This document shows, in pieces, positions 17,134-26,712 of a stretch of DNA of 64,000 nt (the first letter of the stretch is position 1; every line of letters begins with the position of its first letter). The stretch is from NCBI GenBank assembly GCA_964521255.1, contig CAZFRM010000009.1, forward strand, positions 1 through 64,000, in the 5' to 3' direction. The notes below the pieces were generated by a model that saw only the letters and a list, made by a program, of their open reading frames with translations, was not told the DNA's origin and searched no databases. A program made the translations under genes and the position numbers. The DNA comes from ZC4RG29 sp964521255. Its GTDB lineage: Bacteria; Bacteroidota; Bacteroidia; Cytophagales; Cyclobacteriaceae.

Positions 17134-18078
17134 TCAGTTTGTATTAGGAAGAATTTTTTCAATAATAATATTCTGAAACAAGCCAGGCTCAGAACTGGGA
17201 ACGGAATGTGCTGAGTGTTCAAACCAGAATAGTTCTTTACGTGGTGCTTCTAACTTTTCAAAATAGGATTCTGTCAGCACTGAGTTTGTCTGAAAGTCTT
17301 TTCGCCCCACAAAAAAGTATACGGGGCATTGAAGTGCAGTCGTACTTTCATTGAGGTTATCCTTTGATGCTTCATTAAAAACAGAAAGCCATATTGCAGA
17401 CCATGACACCACATGACTTTTAGAAAGTTTTGTCTTTGAACCTATATAGTGGAACAACCATTTGCGATGGAAATACAATTGCTCACCATTTTGGAATGGA
17501 ATCTTAATAGTGGATAGCTCGTTGATCGCTAACTGATTTTTATTTTGCTCAGCATTAGCTTTCATCTTTTCCAGTATGATGCGTTCACTTTCCAATTGAT
17601 CAATCATAGGGCATACCGGAATGTAAGCATACAATAAGTTTGGATAATGCTTTGCCATATGAAAACCTAAAACTGTTCCCCAGGAATGCCCAACCAGGTA
17701 CAACTTTGATTGATTGAATTGTTTTAATAAGGCATCGACTAAGTCGTGTGTATCATTTTTAAACAGATCAACAGTGAGAGGGATTGGTGAAGAATTCAAT
17801 TGCAATGTTCTTCCGGATTCACGTTGGTCCCATTGCACCACTACAAAATGTTCCTGGAGTTTATGGGTGAACTTCTCTGCATAGCTCATGACGGAATTTC
17901 CCGGTCCGCCGTGGAGAAATAATAAAAGTGGTGAGGATCTGTTCTTTCCTTTTATGCTCACAAACTGTTTTATGCCACCAATGTTGAGGATTTGTGTAAT
18001 GTCAATGGGGCGCTGAGAAAAAACGGAGAACGAAATTATGAATAGACTACTAAATAATAGAAAGTTCTTTGGCCTCAT
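17134..18078 (-). CDS. Exported alpha/beta hydrolase, prolyl-iminopeptidase-like
   Basis: A 314-residue protein with signal peptide FLLFSSLFIISFSVFSQ. The oxyanion motif HGGPG is at 56-60, the nucleophile Ser132 in GHSWGT, the Asp in VGRKD and the His in EHSAHSVP. HGGPG plus GHSWG is the proline iminopeptidase/epoxide hydrolase pattern. It is periplasmic or lipid-associated. Its start overlaps the stop of the preceding flavoprotein gene by 4 bp, so the two are co-transcribed and translationally coupled; a shared substrate is possible but unproved. Confidence 0.86.
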   Translation of the reverse strand: MRPKNFLLFSSLFIISFSVFSQRPIDITQILNIGGIKQFVSIKGKNRSSPLLLFLHGGPGNSVMSYAEKFTHKLQEHFVVVQWDQRESGRTLQLNSSPIPLTVDLFKNDTHDLVDALLKQFNQSKLYLVGHSWGTVLGFHMAKHYPNLLYAYIPVCPMIDQLESERIILEKMKANAEQNKNQLAINELSTIKIPFQNGEQLYFHRKWLFHYIGSKTKLSKSHVVSWSAIWLSVFNEASKDNLNESTTALQCPVYFFVGRKDFQTNSVLTESYFEKLEAPRKELFWFEHSAHSVPSSEPGLFQNIIIEKILPNTN

Positions 18079-19451
18079 CCCAACTGGCTTTTGCTTGCAA
18101 AAATATTCTTATTTATAAACTCATTTCTAAACTTACCTTGTGGATCGTACTGGTTGATCAATGTTTTGAAATCTTCCATTCGTTCATAGCGCGAATGAAG
18201 TGTATCAGGTGAAAGGGTAAACAACTTACCCCAATGCGGCCTGACATTAAATGGTGAAAGTTTTTCTTCTATTTTGGGCAACAGGTTGCTTACGCCGTCA
18301 ATGTCTTGCTTTAGTGTGAAATGAATTGCTACGCTGGGTTGATGATAACATGGACTCATCCACAGATTGTCAGCATCAATAGTTCGTATTTCGGAGATCA
18401 TCAGATACGGTCTGATTTCATCGCGAAGAGTCTCTACAGCGCGGATTGCATCAACAGGCTGTTCACGAGGAATAAAATATTCAGCCTGCAATTCTTCACC
18501 ACTGCTGGGAGTGAATCCCATCTTAAAATGGGGGAGGCGTTCGTACCAGGGACCGGGTACACCCATTTGTTCGGTGCAATTCTCAGCAGAAATTTCAATG
18601 ATCGGATGAACGTTTCTCGTTGCTAATGTTGCACCATAAAACTTTTTCTCTGCCGGTAATGCTTCGCTTTCATTAACAACTCGTTTTATCCATACCTGGT
18701 TGACATTTGAAGTTTGCCAGTCTGTAAACAAACTCACACTATATCCACCGGACATGATTTCATCAAAGTGGCTTGCCAGTTGTTCCATAGGTAAATTGAG
18801 ATAAACATCTTGTCGCATGTTGAAGGTGGGAACTAAATCAAGTGTTACTTTCGTGACAATGCCAAGCGAACCAAGATTTACCACTGCAGCATGAAAAACT
18901 TCAGGATCTTTTTCGCGTGACAAAGAAATAACTTCGCCATTTGCCTTTACCAGCTCAAGTGCCGAAAGGGCTGTAGAAAGATTTCCATTCTTTACTCCTG
19001 AGCCGTGCGTTGCTGTTGCGCATGCACCAGCAATAGAGATGTGTGGTAAGGATGCAAGGTTGTGTATAGCGTAGCCTTTCTCATTTATGTAAGTACACAA
19101 TTCACCATAACGGATGCCTGCGCCAACGGTTATAGATTTTTTATTTTCGTCAAGAGAAAAAATCTGTTTAAGATTTTCCGTGGAAAGAAGTTGTTCATCC
19201 GAATCAGCAATGCGATTGAAACAATGTCTTGTTCCCAGCACTCTGAGTTTACTACTGTTTTTGATTATCTCCTTAACTTCTTCAACCGTGGTTGGCTTAA
19301 CAACATTCGATGTACTATAGGTAAGATTACCTGCCCAATTTTTGATCTTGTGCTCTTCGTTTTTATTCATGTTGGTACAATTGGCAAAAGGAACAAGTGC
19401 GGCGCCTGTCATTATGGTGGAGGAAAGTTTAAGAAATGTGCGCTTTTTCAT
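18075..19451 (-). CDS. Exported FAD-dependent alditol/aldonolactone oxidase-like protein
   Basis: A 458-residue protein. The leader MKKRTFLKLSSTIMTGAALV is followed by a Cys (FANC) and resembles a Tat-type signal. The VAO/PCMH FAD-binding domain covers about 40-210, with GTRHCFNRIADS in the position of the family's flavin-contacting loop and ATHGSGVKNG. The C-terminal ALO (arabinono/gulono-lactone oxidase) domain follows, with a conserved RPHWGKL near the end. The His of the RHCFN motif is the usual covalent FAD site. Closest characterised type: alditol (xylitol/sorbitol) oxidase. First gene of a two-gene operon with the overlapping hydrolase. Confidence 0.87.
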   Translation of the reverse strand: MKKRTFLKLSSTIMTGAALVPFANCTNMNKNEEHKIKNWAGNLTYSTSNVVKPTTVEEVKEIIKNSSKLRVLGTRHCFNRIADSDEQLLSTENLKQIFSLDENKKSITVGAGIRYGELCTYINEKGYAIHNLASLPHISIAGACATATHGSGVKNGNLSTALSALELVKANGEVISLSREKDPEVFHAAVVNLGSLGIVTKVTLDLVPTFNMRQDVYLNLPMEQLASHFDEIMSGGYSVSLFTDWQTSNVNQVWIKRVVNESEALPAEKKFYGATLATRNVHPIIEISAENCTEQMGVPGPWYERLPHFKMGFTPSSGEELQAEYFIPREQPVDAIRAVETLRDEIRPYLMISEIRTIDADNLWMSPCYHQPSVAIHFTLKQDIDGVSNLLPKIEEKLSPFNVRPHWGKLFTLSPDTLHSRYERMEDFKTLINQYDPQGKFRNEFINKNIFASKSQLG

Positions 19452-19551
19452 TTTGCTGATTTGATAACTAAGTTAATAGTAATAAAAAACGGTATTGATT
19501 TTCATCAATGATTAGATTTTCCCGGTTGATAATCACTTTAAACGATCAACG

Positions 19552-19573
19552 CCTGCCTGCCGGCAAAGGCAGG
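19552..19573. repeat. REP-like palindrome CCTGCC...GGCAGG
   Basis: A short imperfect palindrome in the spacer before the DoxX gene, one of several CCTGCC/GGCAGG hairpins in the window (others near 129, 38601, 52114 and 55409). Confidence 0.6.
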
Positions 19574-19645
19574 ATTAACTAATAACATTTAACTAAAGTG
19601 CAAATAAGTTTTTATATTCACAGAGTCTTATACAATCGATTTATT

Positions 19646-20137
19646 ATGGAAAATTCCAACTACTCAAAACTTCAAATGACAGCGCTTGTCGGCCTTCGCT
19701 TGCTAATTGGCTGGCATTTCCTCTATGAGGGCGTTGTAAAATTACTCAATCCGAACTGGTCATCCGCCGGCTACCTTGCGGGTTCCCAGGGCTTCTTAAA
19801 AAGTCTGTTTATGGGCATAGGGACTAGTCCAACGATGGTGGGCATTGCTGATTTTGTCACTATCTGGGCAATGATCTTCATCGGAGTTGCACTCATCTTT
19901 GGTTTTCTTGTAAAGCCTGCCACTTTCCTTGGCATGTTTCTGCTGGCGCTTTTCTACCTGGCCTATCCACCTTTTCCAGGTGTAGAATTGAATGCCCCTA
20001 CTGAAGGAAGTTATATCATCGTGAACAAAAACCTGATTGAGTTATTTGCATTGATGGTGGTTATGGCGTTCCCTACAGCCAAATCGTATGGCATCGAACG
20101 CTTTTTTGTGAAATCAACAATACCTGCTACTAACTGA
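19646..20137 (+). CDS. DoxX family membrane protein
   Basis: A protein of about 163 residues from the ATG at 19646 (MENSNYSKLQ); a GTG 48 bp earlier is also in frame but adds an unlikely leader. Four hydrophobic helices, with the family hallmark LRLLIGWHFLYEGVVKL in the first and GIADFVTIWAMIFIGVALI in the second. DoxX proteins are inner-membrane subunits thought to pass electrons to or from quinone in some dehydrogenases. Its stop is 14 bp before a Tat-exported Gfo/Idh/MocA gene, so the two are probably one operon and may be an electron-transfer pair. Confidence 0.85.
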   Translation: MENSNYSKLQMTALVGLRLLIGWHFLYEGVVKLLNPNWSSAGYLAGSQGFLKSLFMGIGTSPTMVGIADFVTIWAMIFIGVALIFGFLVKPATFLGMFLLALFYLAYPPFPGVELNAPTEGSYIIVNKNLIELFALMVVMAFPTAKSYGIERFFVKSTIPATN

Positions 20138-20151
20138 AAATATTTAAACCT

Positions 20152-21771
20152 ATGAGCGAACAACAAGACAAAAAAGGATTCTCTCGTCGTGATATGCTGA
20201 AAGGCCTGGTGGGTATACCCATCGTTGGCGGGCTGTTTGCATCGGCGGCAGCGAAATATACATCCGACAATGAAGTAAGAAACACTATTCTTTCCGGGCT
20301 TGACATCAATGCGGTGGCGCCTCCGCCATCAGGACCCATGTCTGGTAATGCCATACGACTTGGTGTAATTGGTTTCGGCATTAGAGGCAAGCAATTAATG
20401 CGCGCGTTAGGATTTGCCGATAAGCAATGGAAAGAAGAAATGATTGAAGCAACAAAGAAAAATGCTAACGATAACCGTCTGAAAGATTTTCTGGAACAGG
20501 AAAATCTGAATGTGCAGATACGCGGTGTGTGCGATGTATTTGATACGTTCGCTGAAATGGCTGTTGATACGGGAACGGTTGATGGAAATAAACCTACACG
20601 TTACCGTACTTATCAAGAGTTGATTGCCGCGTCTGATATAGATGCCATTGTTATTGCGTCGCCTGATCACTGGCACGCACCGATGGCTATAGCTGCCGCT
20701 CGTGCAGGAAAGCATGTGTATGTAGAGAAACCCATGACGCATAATATTTCAGAGACATACGACCTCTATAATACCATTCATGAAACCGGTGTAGTATTCC
20801 AGGTAGGACATCAGCATCGCCAGACACAAAGTTTCCTCACTGCTATTGACGCCATCAACAAAGGTACATTAGGTCATATCAGTTTGATCCAGACCAATAC
20901 CAATCGCAATGATGATAACGGTGCATGGCAATATGATATTCACGAAGCAGCTAATGCGCAGACAGTAGACTGGGCTCAGTTCCTGGGTAATGCTCCTCAG
21001 ATTCCATACAATGGAGAACATTTCTTTCGCTGGCGCAAATGGTGGGAATATGGCACCGGACTTTCGGGCGATTTGCTGACGCATGATTTTGATCGCATAA
21101 ACTGTTTGTTAAAGATGGGAATACCCAAAACGGTTGTCGCTTCCGGTGGAGTATATACTCATAATGATGGGAGAGATGTACCCGATGTTTTCCAGGTGGT
21201 GATGGAGTATCCTGAGTATGTCAGGGACACCAGCCAGGGTAAAGGAAAAGAAAAAGGCATGACTTTTATGTATAGCGCTACGTTGGGCAACCAGTATAAC
21301 CGTGGCACTATCCTTATGGGCCACGATGCAACGATGGAGCTGGGCAACAGCATGATCATCTATGCCGATCCACGATCCACCCGCTATGCGGAATGGTTGA
21401 AGGATGGAACAGCATCTGCAGATGTACCTCTTTACAGCTACGATCCACGGGCGAAAGGGCTTGATGGTGTAACGTCAGCTACTGCTAAATACTTTGCCGA
21501 CAAAGGACTTCTGTTTACCTACCGTGATGGAAAGCGCGTAGACTCTACGCACCTTCACATGCGTGAGTGGTTAAGCTGCATACGCAATGGAGGCAAACCC
21601 AGCTGCGGCATTGAAGAAGGATTCCAGGAAGCCATTGCTGCGCACATGGGAACACTTTCCCTGAAGACCGGCCGTCGCGTAGAGTGGGATGCAACGGCTA
21701 AGAAGATTGTAGGGTTTGAAAATGATGCAATCGATAACATATTGGTGAGCACAGGAAAAATATCCGTTTGA
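20152..21771 (+). CDS. Tat-exported Gfo/Idh/MocA family oxidoreductase
   Basis: A 539-residue protein, longer than the usual 350-450. A true twin-arginine leader is seen: FSRRDMLKGLVGIPIVGG. The Rossmann motif (GVIGFGIRGK) follows near residue 70, then SPDHWHAPMAIAAARAGKHV and VEKPMT, the family signature. Further conserved blocks are GHQHRQT, FRWRKWWEYGTGLSGDLLTH and LHMREWLSCIRNGGKP, typical of the large periplasmic subgroup. It probably carries a tightly bound NAD(P) loaded before export. Downstream partner of DoxX in a two-gene operon. Sugar or inositol-type substrate likely. Confidence 0.9.
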   Translation: MSEQQDKKGFSRRDMLKGLVGIPIVGGLFASAAAKYTSDNEVRNTILSGLDINAVAPPPSGPMSGNAIRLGVIGFGIRGKQLMRALGFADKQWKEEMIEATKKNANDNRLKDFLEQENLNVQIRGVCDVFDTFAEMAVDTGTVDGNKPTRYRTYQELIAASDIDAIVIASPDHWHAPMAIAAARAGKHVYVEKPMTHNISETYDLYNTIHETGVVFQVGHQHRQTQSFLTAIDAINKGTLGHISLIQTNTNRNDDNGAWQYDIHEAANAQTVDWAQFLGNAPQIPYNGEHFFRWRKWWEYGTGLSGDLLTHDFDRINCLLKMGIPKTVVASGGVYTHNDGRDVPDVFQVVMEYPEYVRDTSQGKGKEKGMTFMYSATLGNQYNRGTILMGHDATMELGNSMIIYADPRSTRYAEWLKDGTASADVPLYSYDPRAKGLDGVTSATAKYFADKGLLFTYRDGKRVDSTHLHMREWLSCIRNGGKPSCGIEEGFQEAIAAHMGTLSLKTGRRVEWDATAKKIVGFENDAIDNILVSTGKISV

Positions 21772-21837
21772 TCAGTGTTTCTGATTAATGAAGGAGAATT
21801 TTAGAAGGGATTCTTTGTTGCAATTACTTTATATTTA

Positions 21838-21866
21838 TTGAAAATAAATTCAACAGGGTATATTTG
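21838..21866 (+). promoter_or_regulatory. Bacteroidota-type promoter, possible short or absent leader
   Basis: TATATTTG at 21859-21866 matches the TAnnTTTG -7 consensus, with TTG at 21838-21840 as the -33 element, 18 bases upstream. The ATG of the TIR-HD gene is at 21872, only 5 bases after the box, so transcription would begin at or next to the start codon. Confidence 0.5.
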
Positions 21867-21871
21867 AGACT

Positions 21872-24556
21872 ATGCCGTCAATCATTCCTGATTTTGAATA
21901 TGATATTTTTATTTCCTACAGGCATAAAGACAATAGAAGCGCATTCAATTTTTCTCCTCAGCATAGTGGTCATGTAGCTGATGGAAACGGCTGGGTAAGT
22001 AATTTTGTACGTCACCTTGGGAAGGAACTGGAAAGTACGTTTAAAGAAGACGTCAGTATATACATGGATACCAATTCCCGGGATGGTCTGTTGGAAACGT
22101 ATAATGTGGATAAAAGCCTGGAAGGAAAGTTAAGATCCCTGATTTTTATACCGATACTCTCCCAAATTTATTGTGATCCAAGAAGTTTTGCCTGGCAAAA
22201 TGAATTCTGTGCTTTTAATAGAATCTCGTTAGCAGATAATATTGGCCGGGATATAAAACTTCGCAATGGCAACGTCGCCAGCAGAATCCTTCCAATAACC
22301 ATCCACCAATTAGACCCGGACGATGTTAACATGATCGAGAATGAAATGCAGAGTAAGCTGCGTCCCATTGATTTCATCTTTCGGTCACCAGGAGTTAATC
22401 GTCCACTTATGCCGGATGATTTACGGCAAGGAAACAACATTAATTTATTTTATCGTGATCAGGTAAATAAAGTGGCGAATGCCATTAAAGAAATTATTCA
22501 TGCTATTAAATACCCAGGAAGAACAGAAGCCTACAGTGTAAGTGAAGAGACAGCAAATGAATCACGGGGTACGGAAGAGAATAAAGTGAACACTGAAAAC
22601 TCCTTGCTGGAAAAATCAATAGCTGTTCTTCCCTTTGTAAATTTATCGTATGATCAATCACAGGAATATTTTGCCGATGGCATTACCGAAAATATTTTAA
22701 GTCAATTATCAGCACTTCCTCAACTTCGCGTAATATCACGAACGTCTGTGATGCGGTATAAAAAATCAACAAAGTCCGCCCCGGAAATAGCCACTGAACT
22801 TGGTGTTAAGTTTATATTAGAAGGAAGCGCTCAGGCGCATGGCAACAAAGTACGCATCAATGTTCAGCTTGTCGATGCAATTCGTGATCAGCATATTTGG
22901 TCTAAAGTGTTTGTTGATAATATGGACGACATATTTGCTATTCAAAGCAATGTTGCAGAGGTAGTGGCAACAGAGCTCAACTCCTCTATTAATCCGCGGC
23001 AAAATGAAAAACTAAAAGAGATACCAACGAAAAACCTGGAGGCCTATGATCTTTTTCTGAAAGGTCGCCATGCCTTTAACCAATGGGGTGTTGATGGGTA
23101 TCGTGCAGCAACAGAATACTACAAGCAGGCAATTGAGAAAGATCCGGATTTTAAGCAGGCCTATTCCGCGTTGGCAAGTTCCTATTCGGCGCGTATGTCG
23201 TGGAATGGTGACCTGGCTCCCAATGAGGCGGAAAAGTATATCAACTTTTATTTAGAGAAAGCGAATGAAGGAGGAATCTCAGACAACTACTACCTTACAA
23301 AAGCCTTTCTACAATTTTTTGTAGCAAAGGATTTTATCTCTTCCCAAAAATTGCTCTTACAGGCTATAGACGTCCGACCTAATAGTGCGACTGTACTATA
23401 TACATATAGCTACTTATTAAATATGATGGGGAGGTTTACCGAAGCGCTTGAATATGTAAATAAGGCAAAGTCGATAGACCCGCTAACCGTGGCTTATTTT
23501 AATTACCAAACGATCACGCTATACCTTTTAAATCGTTATGAAGAAGCATTGAGTACATTGAATGAAGCGTTGAAATTATATCCGTCTGTATTGCGATTCT
23601 ATGATTATCTCGGACGAATTTATTTAACAATGGGTAATTATAAAGAAGCGATAGAAGCAATATTATCCGGACTTCGTTTTTCAAAAATCCGGCCTCCTTC
23701 CATGATTGCTTACCTTGCTTCAGCCTATGCATACGCAAAGGAAATCGATAAGGCAAATGAATTGTTGGATGAACTGGTAAAACGAAGTGATGCTAATGAA
23801 AAGGGCGTCAATATTTATTTAGTACACGCTTTTAATGCTTTGGAGGATAAAAATTCAGCATGGCTTTATTATGACAAAGCAATAAAGACTAATGATATAG
23901 ATCTTATCTGGTGGAATGTTGATCCGCTCTTAGAAAACCTTAGAGGCCAGCAAAGGAGTAAGACAGGCCTCTCTCCTGACTTTGATGGAGCAGAGAAGCA
24001 TATTAACACTATGCTTAACGAGCAAATGCCGAATCATCAATACCACAACATCAAACATGTTTTTGATGTTCTTAATGCCGCACTCACAATAGGTGAAAAT
24101 GAAAAGTTGAATGAGGAAGAAATCAGGTTGCTGAGATTGGCAGCGCTCTTTCACGATGTGGGCTTTATACATTCACCCGCCAATCATGAAGAGAAAGGAG
24201 TTGAGATCGCCAGTGAAATTTTACCTGTGTATGGCTTGAGCAGTGATCAGATTAATATTATCAATAACATGATAATGGCCACCCGTATACCTCAGTCTCC
24301 TGCAACTAAACTCGAAAAAATATTATGTGATGCCGATCTCGATTATTTGGGCAGGAACGATTTTTATGAGATAGGGGGTCGATTATTTGAAGAACTAAAA
24401 TCACAAGGAATTGTGGAAACTGAAAGAGAGTGGAACTTAGTGCAAAAAACTTTTCTCCAGTCACATCGCTATCACACCAATTTCAGCAAAATAAATCGCC
24501 AGAGTATGAAGGAACAAAGGCTATACGAAATAGCTGCGAAATTGAAAACTTCTTAG
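21872..24556 (+). CDS. TIR / TolB-like / TPR / HD domain fusion protein
   Basis: An 894-residue cytoplasmic protein with no signal peptide. Residues about 8-215 form a TIR-type domain (YDIFISYRHKDN) with Trp108 and Glu111 in WQNE, the position of the catalytic Glu of TIR NADases. Residues about 247-370 are the TolB-N/FlgO-like domain usually attached to class III cyclases (SIAVLPFVNLS, YFADGITENILSQLS, FILEGSAQ). Residues about 390-690 are TPR repeats. Residues about 705-890 are an HD phosphohydrolase domain: His725 (YHNIKH), His761-Asp762 (ALFHDVGF) and Asp820 (CDADLDYLGR). The HD segment resembles the HD domains found with Pycsar-type effectors in this phylum. A nucleotide-signalling or defence role is inferred; no partner gene is adjacent. 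Confidence 0.85.
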   Translation: MPSIIPDFEYDIFISYRHKDNRSAFNFSPQHSGHVADGNGWVSNFVRHLGKELESTFKEDVSIYMDTNSRDGLLETYNVDKSLEGKLRSLIFIPILSQIYCDPRSFAWQNEFCAFNRISLADNIGRDIKLRNGNVASRILPITIHQLDPDDVNMIENEMQSKLRPIDFIFRSPGVNRPLMPDDLRQGNNINLFYRDQVNKVANAIKEIIHAIKYPGRTEAYSVSEETANESRGTEENKVNTENSLLEKSIAVLPFVNLSYDQSQEYFADGITENILSQLSALPQLRVISRTSVMRYKKSTKSAPEIATELGVKFILEGSAQAHGNKVRINVQLVDAIRDQHIWSKVFVDNMDDIFAIQSNVAEVVATELNSSINPRQNEKLKEIPTKNLEAYDLFLKGRHAFNQWGVDGYRAATEYYKQAIEKDPDFKQAYSALASSYSARMSWNGDLAPNEAEKYINFYLEKANEGGISDNYYLTKAFLQFFVAKDFISSQKLLLQAIDVRPNSATVLYTYSYLLNMMGRFTEALEYVNKAKSIDPLTVAYFNYQTITLYLLNRYEEALSTLNEALKLYPSVLRFYDYLGRIYLTMGNYKEAIEAILSGLRFSKIRPPSMIAYLASAYAYAKEIDKANELLDELVKRSDANEKGVNIYLVHAFNALEDKNSAWLYYDKAIKTNDIDLIWWNVDPLLENLRGQQRSKTGLSPDFDGAEKHINTMLNEQMPNHQYHNIKHVFDVLNAALTIGENEKLNEEEIRLLRLAALFHDVGFIHSPANHEEKGVEIASEILPVYGLSSDQINIINNMIMATRIPQSPATKLEKILCDADLDYLGRNDFYEIGGRLFEELKSQGIVETEREWNLVQKTFLQSHRYHTNFSKINRQSMKEQRLYEIAAKLKTS

Positions 24557-24634
24557 AAGCCATCTCAAAAATCTGGTGGCTCAAAAAGTTGAAATGACAA
24601 AGGAGGTTGTTCACTGGTAGTATTCATGGGGCAC

Positions 24635-24766
24635 CTTCGAAGCCGTCATGCCGATGGCAGGCTCTTTATTAAGATGCACTCATGTTCAGTTCGGCATCCC
24701 CCATCAGCTCTTCAAGATAGACCCACGCAACTAATTTGGAGATGATGCGAAATTGATCTTTCGAAG
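24635..24766 (-). repeat. Copy 1 of a 120-130 bp repeat bounded by TTCGAAG
   Basis: The left end is CTTCGAAG (24635-24642) and the right end TTTCGAAG (to 24766). In reverse complement it is clearly related to 39447-39566 and 41379-41500, including the internal GGCATCCCC and CCACGCAA stretches, but it is more diverged. It lies in the spacer between convergent genes. No coding potential. Confidence 0.7.
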
Positions 24767-24780
24767 GATGGAAATTGAAT

Positions 24781-26712
24781 CTACTTACTCACAATAATCT
24801 TTCGTTGATAAGTGCCGCGCTTATTTGCCCATCGCACCACATAATAACCTGAGGCAGGTGAAGTGAGTGTTACTTTTTGAATCATGTCATGACTTTCTAT
24901 TTCCCAACTCACGGGCTTACCCATTATATCAATAACGTCGAGCTGATTGACCTCATCCTCAATGTAGAACTCACCTAGGTTTGGATTGGGGTAAATAAAT
25001 GCTCCTTTATTTTCACCCGGAATTCCCGTTACAATATCGCCGGTTCCTTTTCCAAATAACGGTCGTATCATGAGGCTTCCCTGCACATCCGTATTTTGTA
25101 ACCATGAATTTCCAATATATACATACATCTTATCGCCTGTGTCATTGCTTTTATCGAGGCCTATTTTAAGCGTACTGGATACAGGTTCTTTATAGCCAAT
25201 GTAAAAGGTTGTATCACGAATAAAAAGTGGTTCTATTGATATGGTAAAAAATTCATTATTACCATTTTTTGTGACCGTTCGACTCAGTGCGCTGTAGATA
25301 GGACTACTACTCGGTTGGCCGTTGTCATTTCCATAAACAAAAAAGTCAAGTGTTTCTGAGTTCGGTCCACCGAGATAGGGGAAGTAGATTTGAAAGCCTT
25401 GCAGGGTGGCGGTATCAATAAGCATATCAAACCTATAGGCCAACCGGTTGCCAGGTTGTGTTAAGCCGGCTGAGTATTCAGCAGTACCATCATCATAAGC
25501 GTAATAATCTTTTAATGTATACCATGCTGAGATTGTATCATTCACACGGAAGTCAATGGGTAAGAACGCAGGAAGTTCCGGGTCAATGCTATCGTTGCTG
25601 ATCACTTTCATTTTGAGTTGAATCCTGATTTCATCTGCATCAGGATTAAAGGCTAAAGGATTATTTGGATCGGGCAATGTATCCAGTTTCACGCGCACGC
25701 GTTCGTAGGGAAGCATAGCGCCGCTTTCACCTCTCACACCTCTGGAGTTTATCAAAGTCTCATTGTAAACAGTTGGCGGATCTTCCCCGATGTAGTTGTA
25801 GTATTTTGCTGTCGCCTTATAGTTAATGGAAGCGCCTCCGAAGGTTGGTCCTCTTAAATTCTGCACATCAAACTCCACACTATCCAGCTTCCTGGAGAAA
25901 AAGAAATGTTTTACAGGAACAGCGTATTGGCTTTCAAAAAGTTTAGAAATAGCGGATGACGCCGCACGATCAGGAAAAGAAAGCTGACTATTATTTCTTC
26001 CCTTATCTAAATAAATATAATCAACCATCCAGGTATCATAAGGTCCTGACATCCTTCCATAGCTTCGTATTGCGAACTGAAAGTCATCATGATAATATTG
26101 CGCATCGGTGATGGGAATGTTCACCGAACTAAAAATATTTGGATCAAAATCTCCTCCTCCTGTTATGGTTTGTATGGCTACCCAGTTGCCCTGATTATTT
26201 TTAAATTCAAGACGTATATAATCGTTGTCATCAGGAGCTTCTCCATTACCTCTCCACTGATAGAAGAAACTTAAGTAAACGCTGCTCCGCTCGGCTTCAG
26301 GTACTTCACTCATTTTAATTTTCCGCGAGATAAGTTTATCGGTAAGTCCATTCATGGTTGGCTCATTAGGACTGTAAGGATTGCCGAGTGAATCAAGCCC
26401 ATTAAACGTAGCTACATTGATAGAGGGAGAATTAATTCCCGCGCCATCGCTGATAGAGGTAGTTTGACTATTAACCCAAAGTGTATCGGGATATCCTGTA
26501 GTAGTTCCTGAAAAATCGTCCCAGAAGGGAAGAGAAATCGGTGCATCACTTTTAATTCTCCCACTGTTACTTGATTTTGAAATCTGCGCTTTCCGCGGAA
26601 TAGGATGTTCAGTGAGTTGTGCAACCGATAAATGTGTAATAAGAGAGAAGAATAAAAGGGCAGCAATAGTGCGGCGGAGAGATTTGAAAGTAATAACAAA
26701 AAGATTATTCAT
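24781..26712 (-). CDS. T9SS type A sorting domain protein, probable surface or secreted
   Basis: A protein of 643 residues if it starts at the ATG 26712 (MNNLFVITFKSLRR), which is followed by a good signal peptide (TIAALLFFSLITHLSVAQ); an earlier in-frame ATG at 26766 would put the leader internally. The body contains a jelly-roll-like segment with LPFWDDFSG and WMVDYIYLDKG. The C-terminus has the type IX sorting domain: FIYPNPNLGEFYI, a middle VIDIMGKPV and a final YQRKIIVSK. The product is therefore sent through the outer membrane. Function of the body unknown. Overlaps the PASTA gene by 8 bp, so probably co-transcribed with it. Confidence 0.88.
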   Translation of the reverse strand: MNNLFVITFKSLRRTIAALLFFSLITHLSVAQLTEHPIPRKAQISKSSNSGRIKSDAPISLPFWDDFSGTTTGYPDTLWVNSQTTSISDGAGINSPSINVATFNGLDSLGNPYSPNEPTMNGLTDKLISRKIKMSEVPEAERSSVYLSFFYQWRGNGEAPDDNDYIRLEFKNNQGNWVAIQTITGGGDFDPNIFSSVNIPITDAQYYHDDFQFAIRSYGRMSGPYDTWMVDYIYLDKGRNNSQLSFPDRAASSAISKLFESQYAVPVKHFFFSRKLDSVEFDVQNLRGPTFGGASINYKATAKYYNYIGEDPPTVYNETLINSRGVRGESGAMLPYERVRVKLDTLPDPNNPLAFNPDADEIRIQLKMKVISNDSIDPELPAFLPIDFRVNDTISAWYTLKDYYAYDDGTAEYSAGLTQPGNRLAYRFDMLIDTATLQGFQIYFPYLGGPNSETLDFFVYGNDNGQPSSSPIYSALSRTVTKNGNNEFFTISIEPLFIRDTTFYIGYKEPVSSTLKIGLDKSNDTGDKMYVYIGNSWLQNTDVQGSLMIRPLFGKGTGDIVTGIPGENKGAFIYPNPNLGEFYIEDEVNQLDVIDIMGKPVSWEIESHDMIQKVTLTSPASGYYVVRWANKRGTYQRKIIVSK

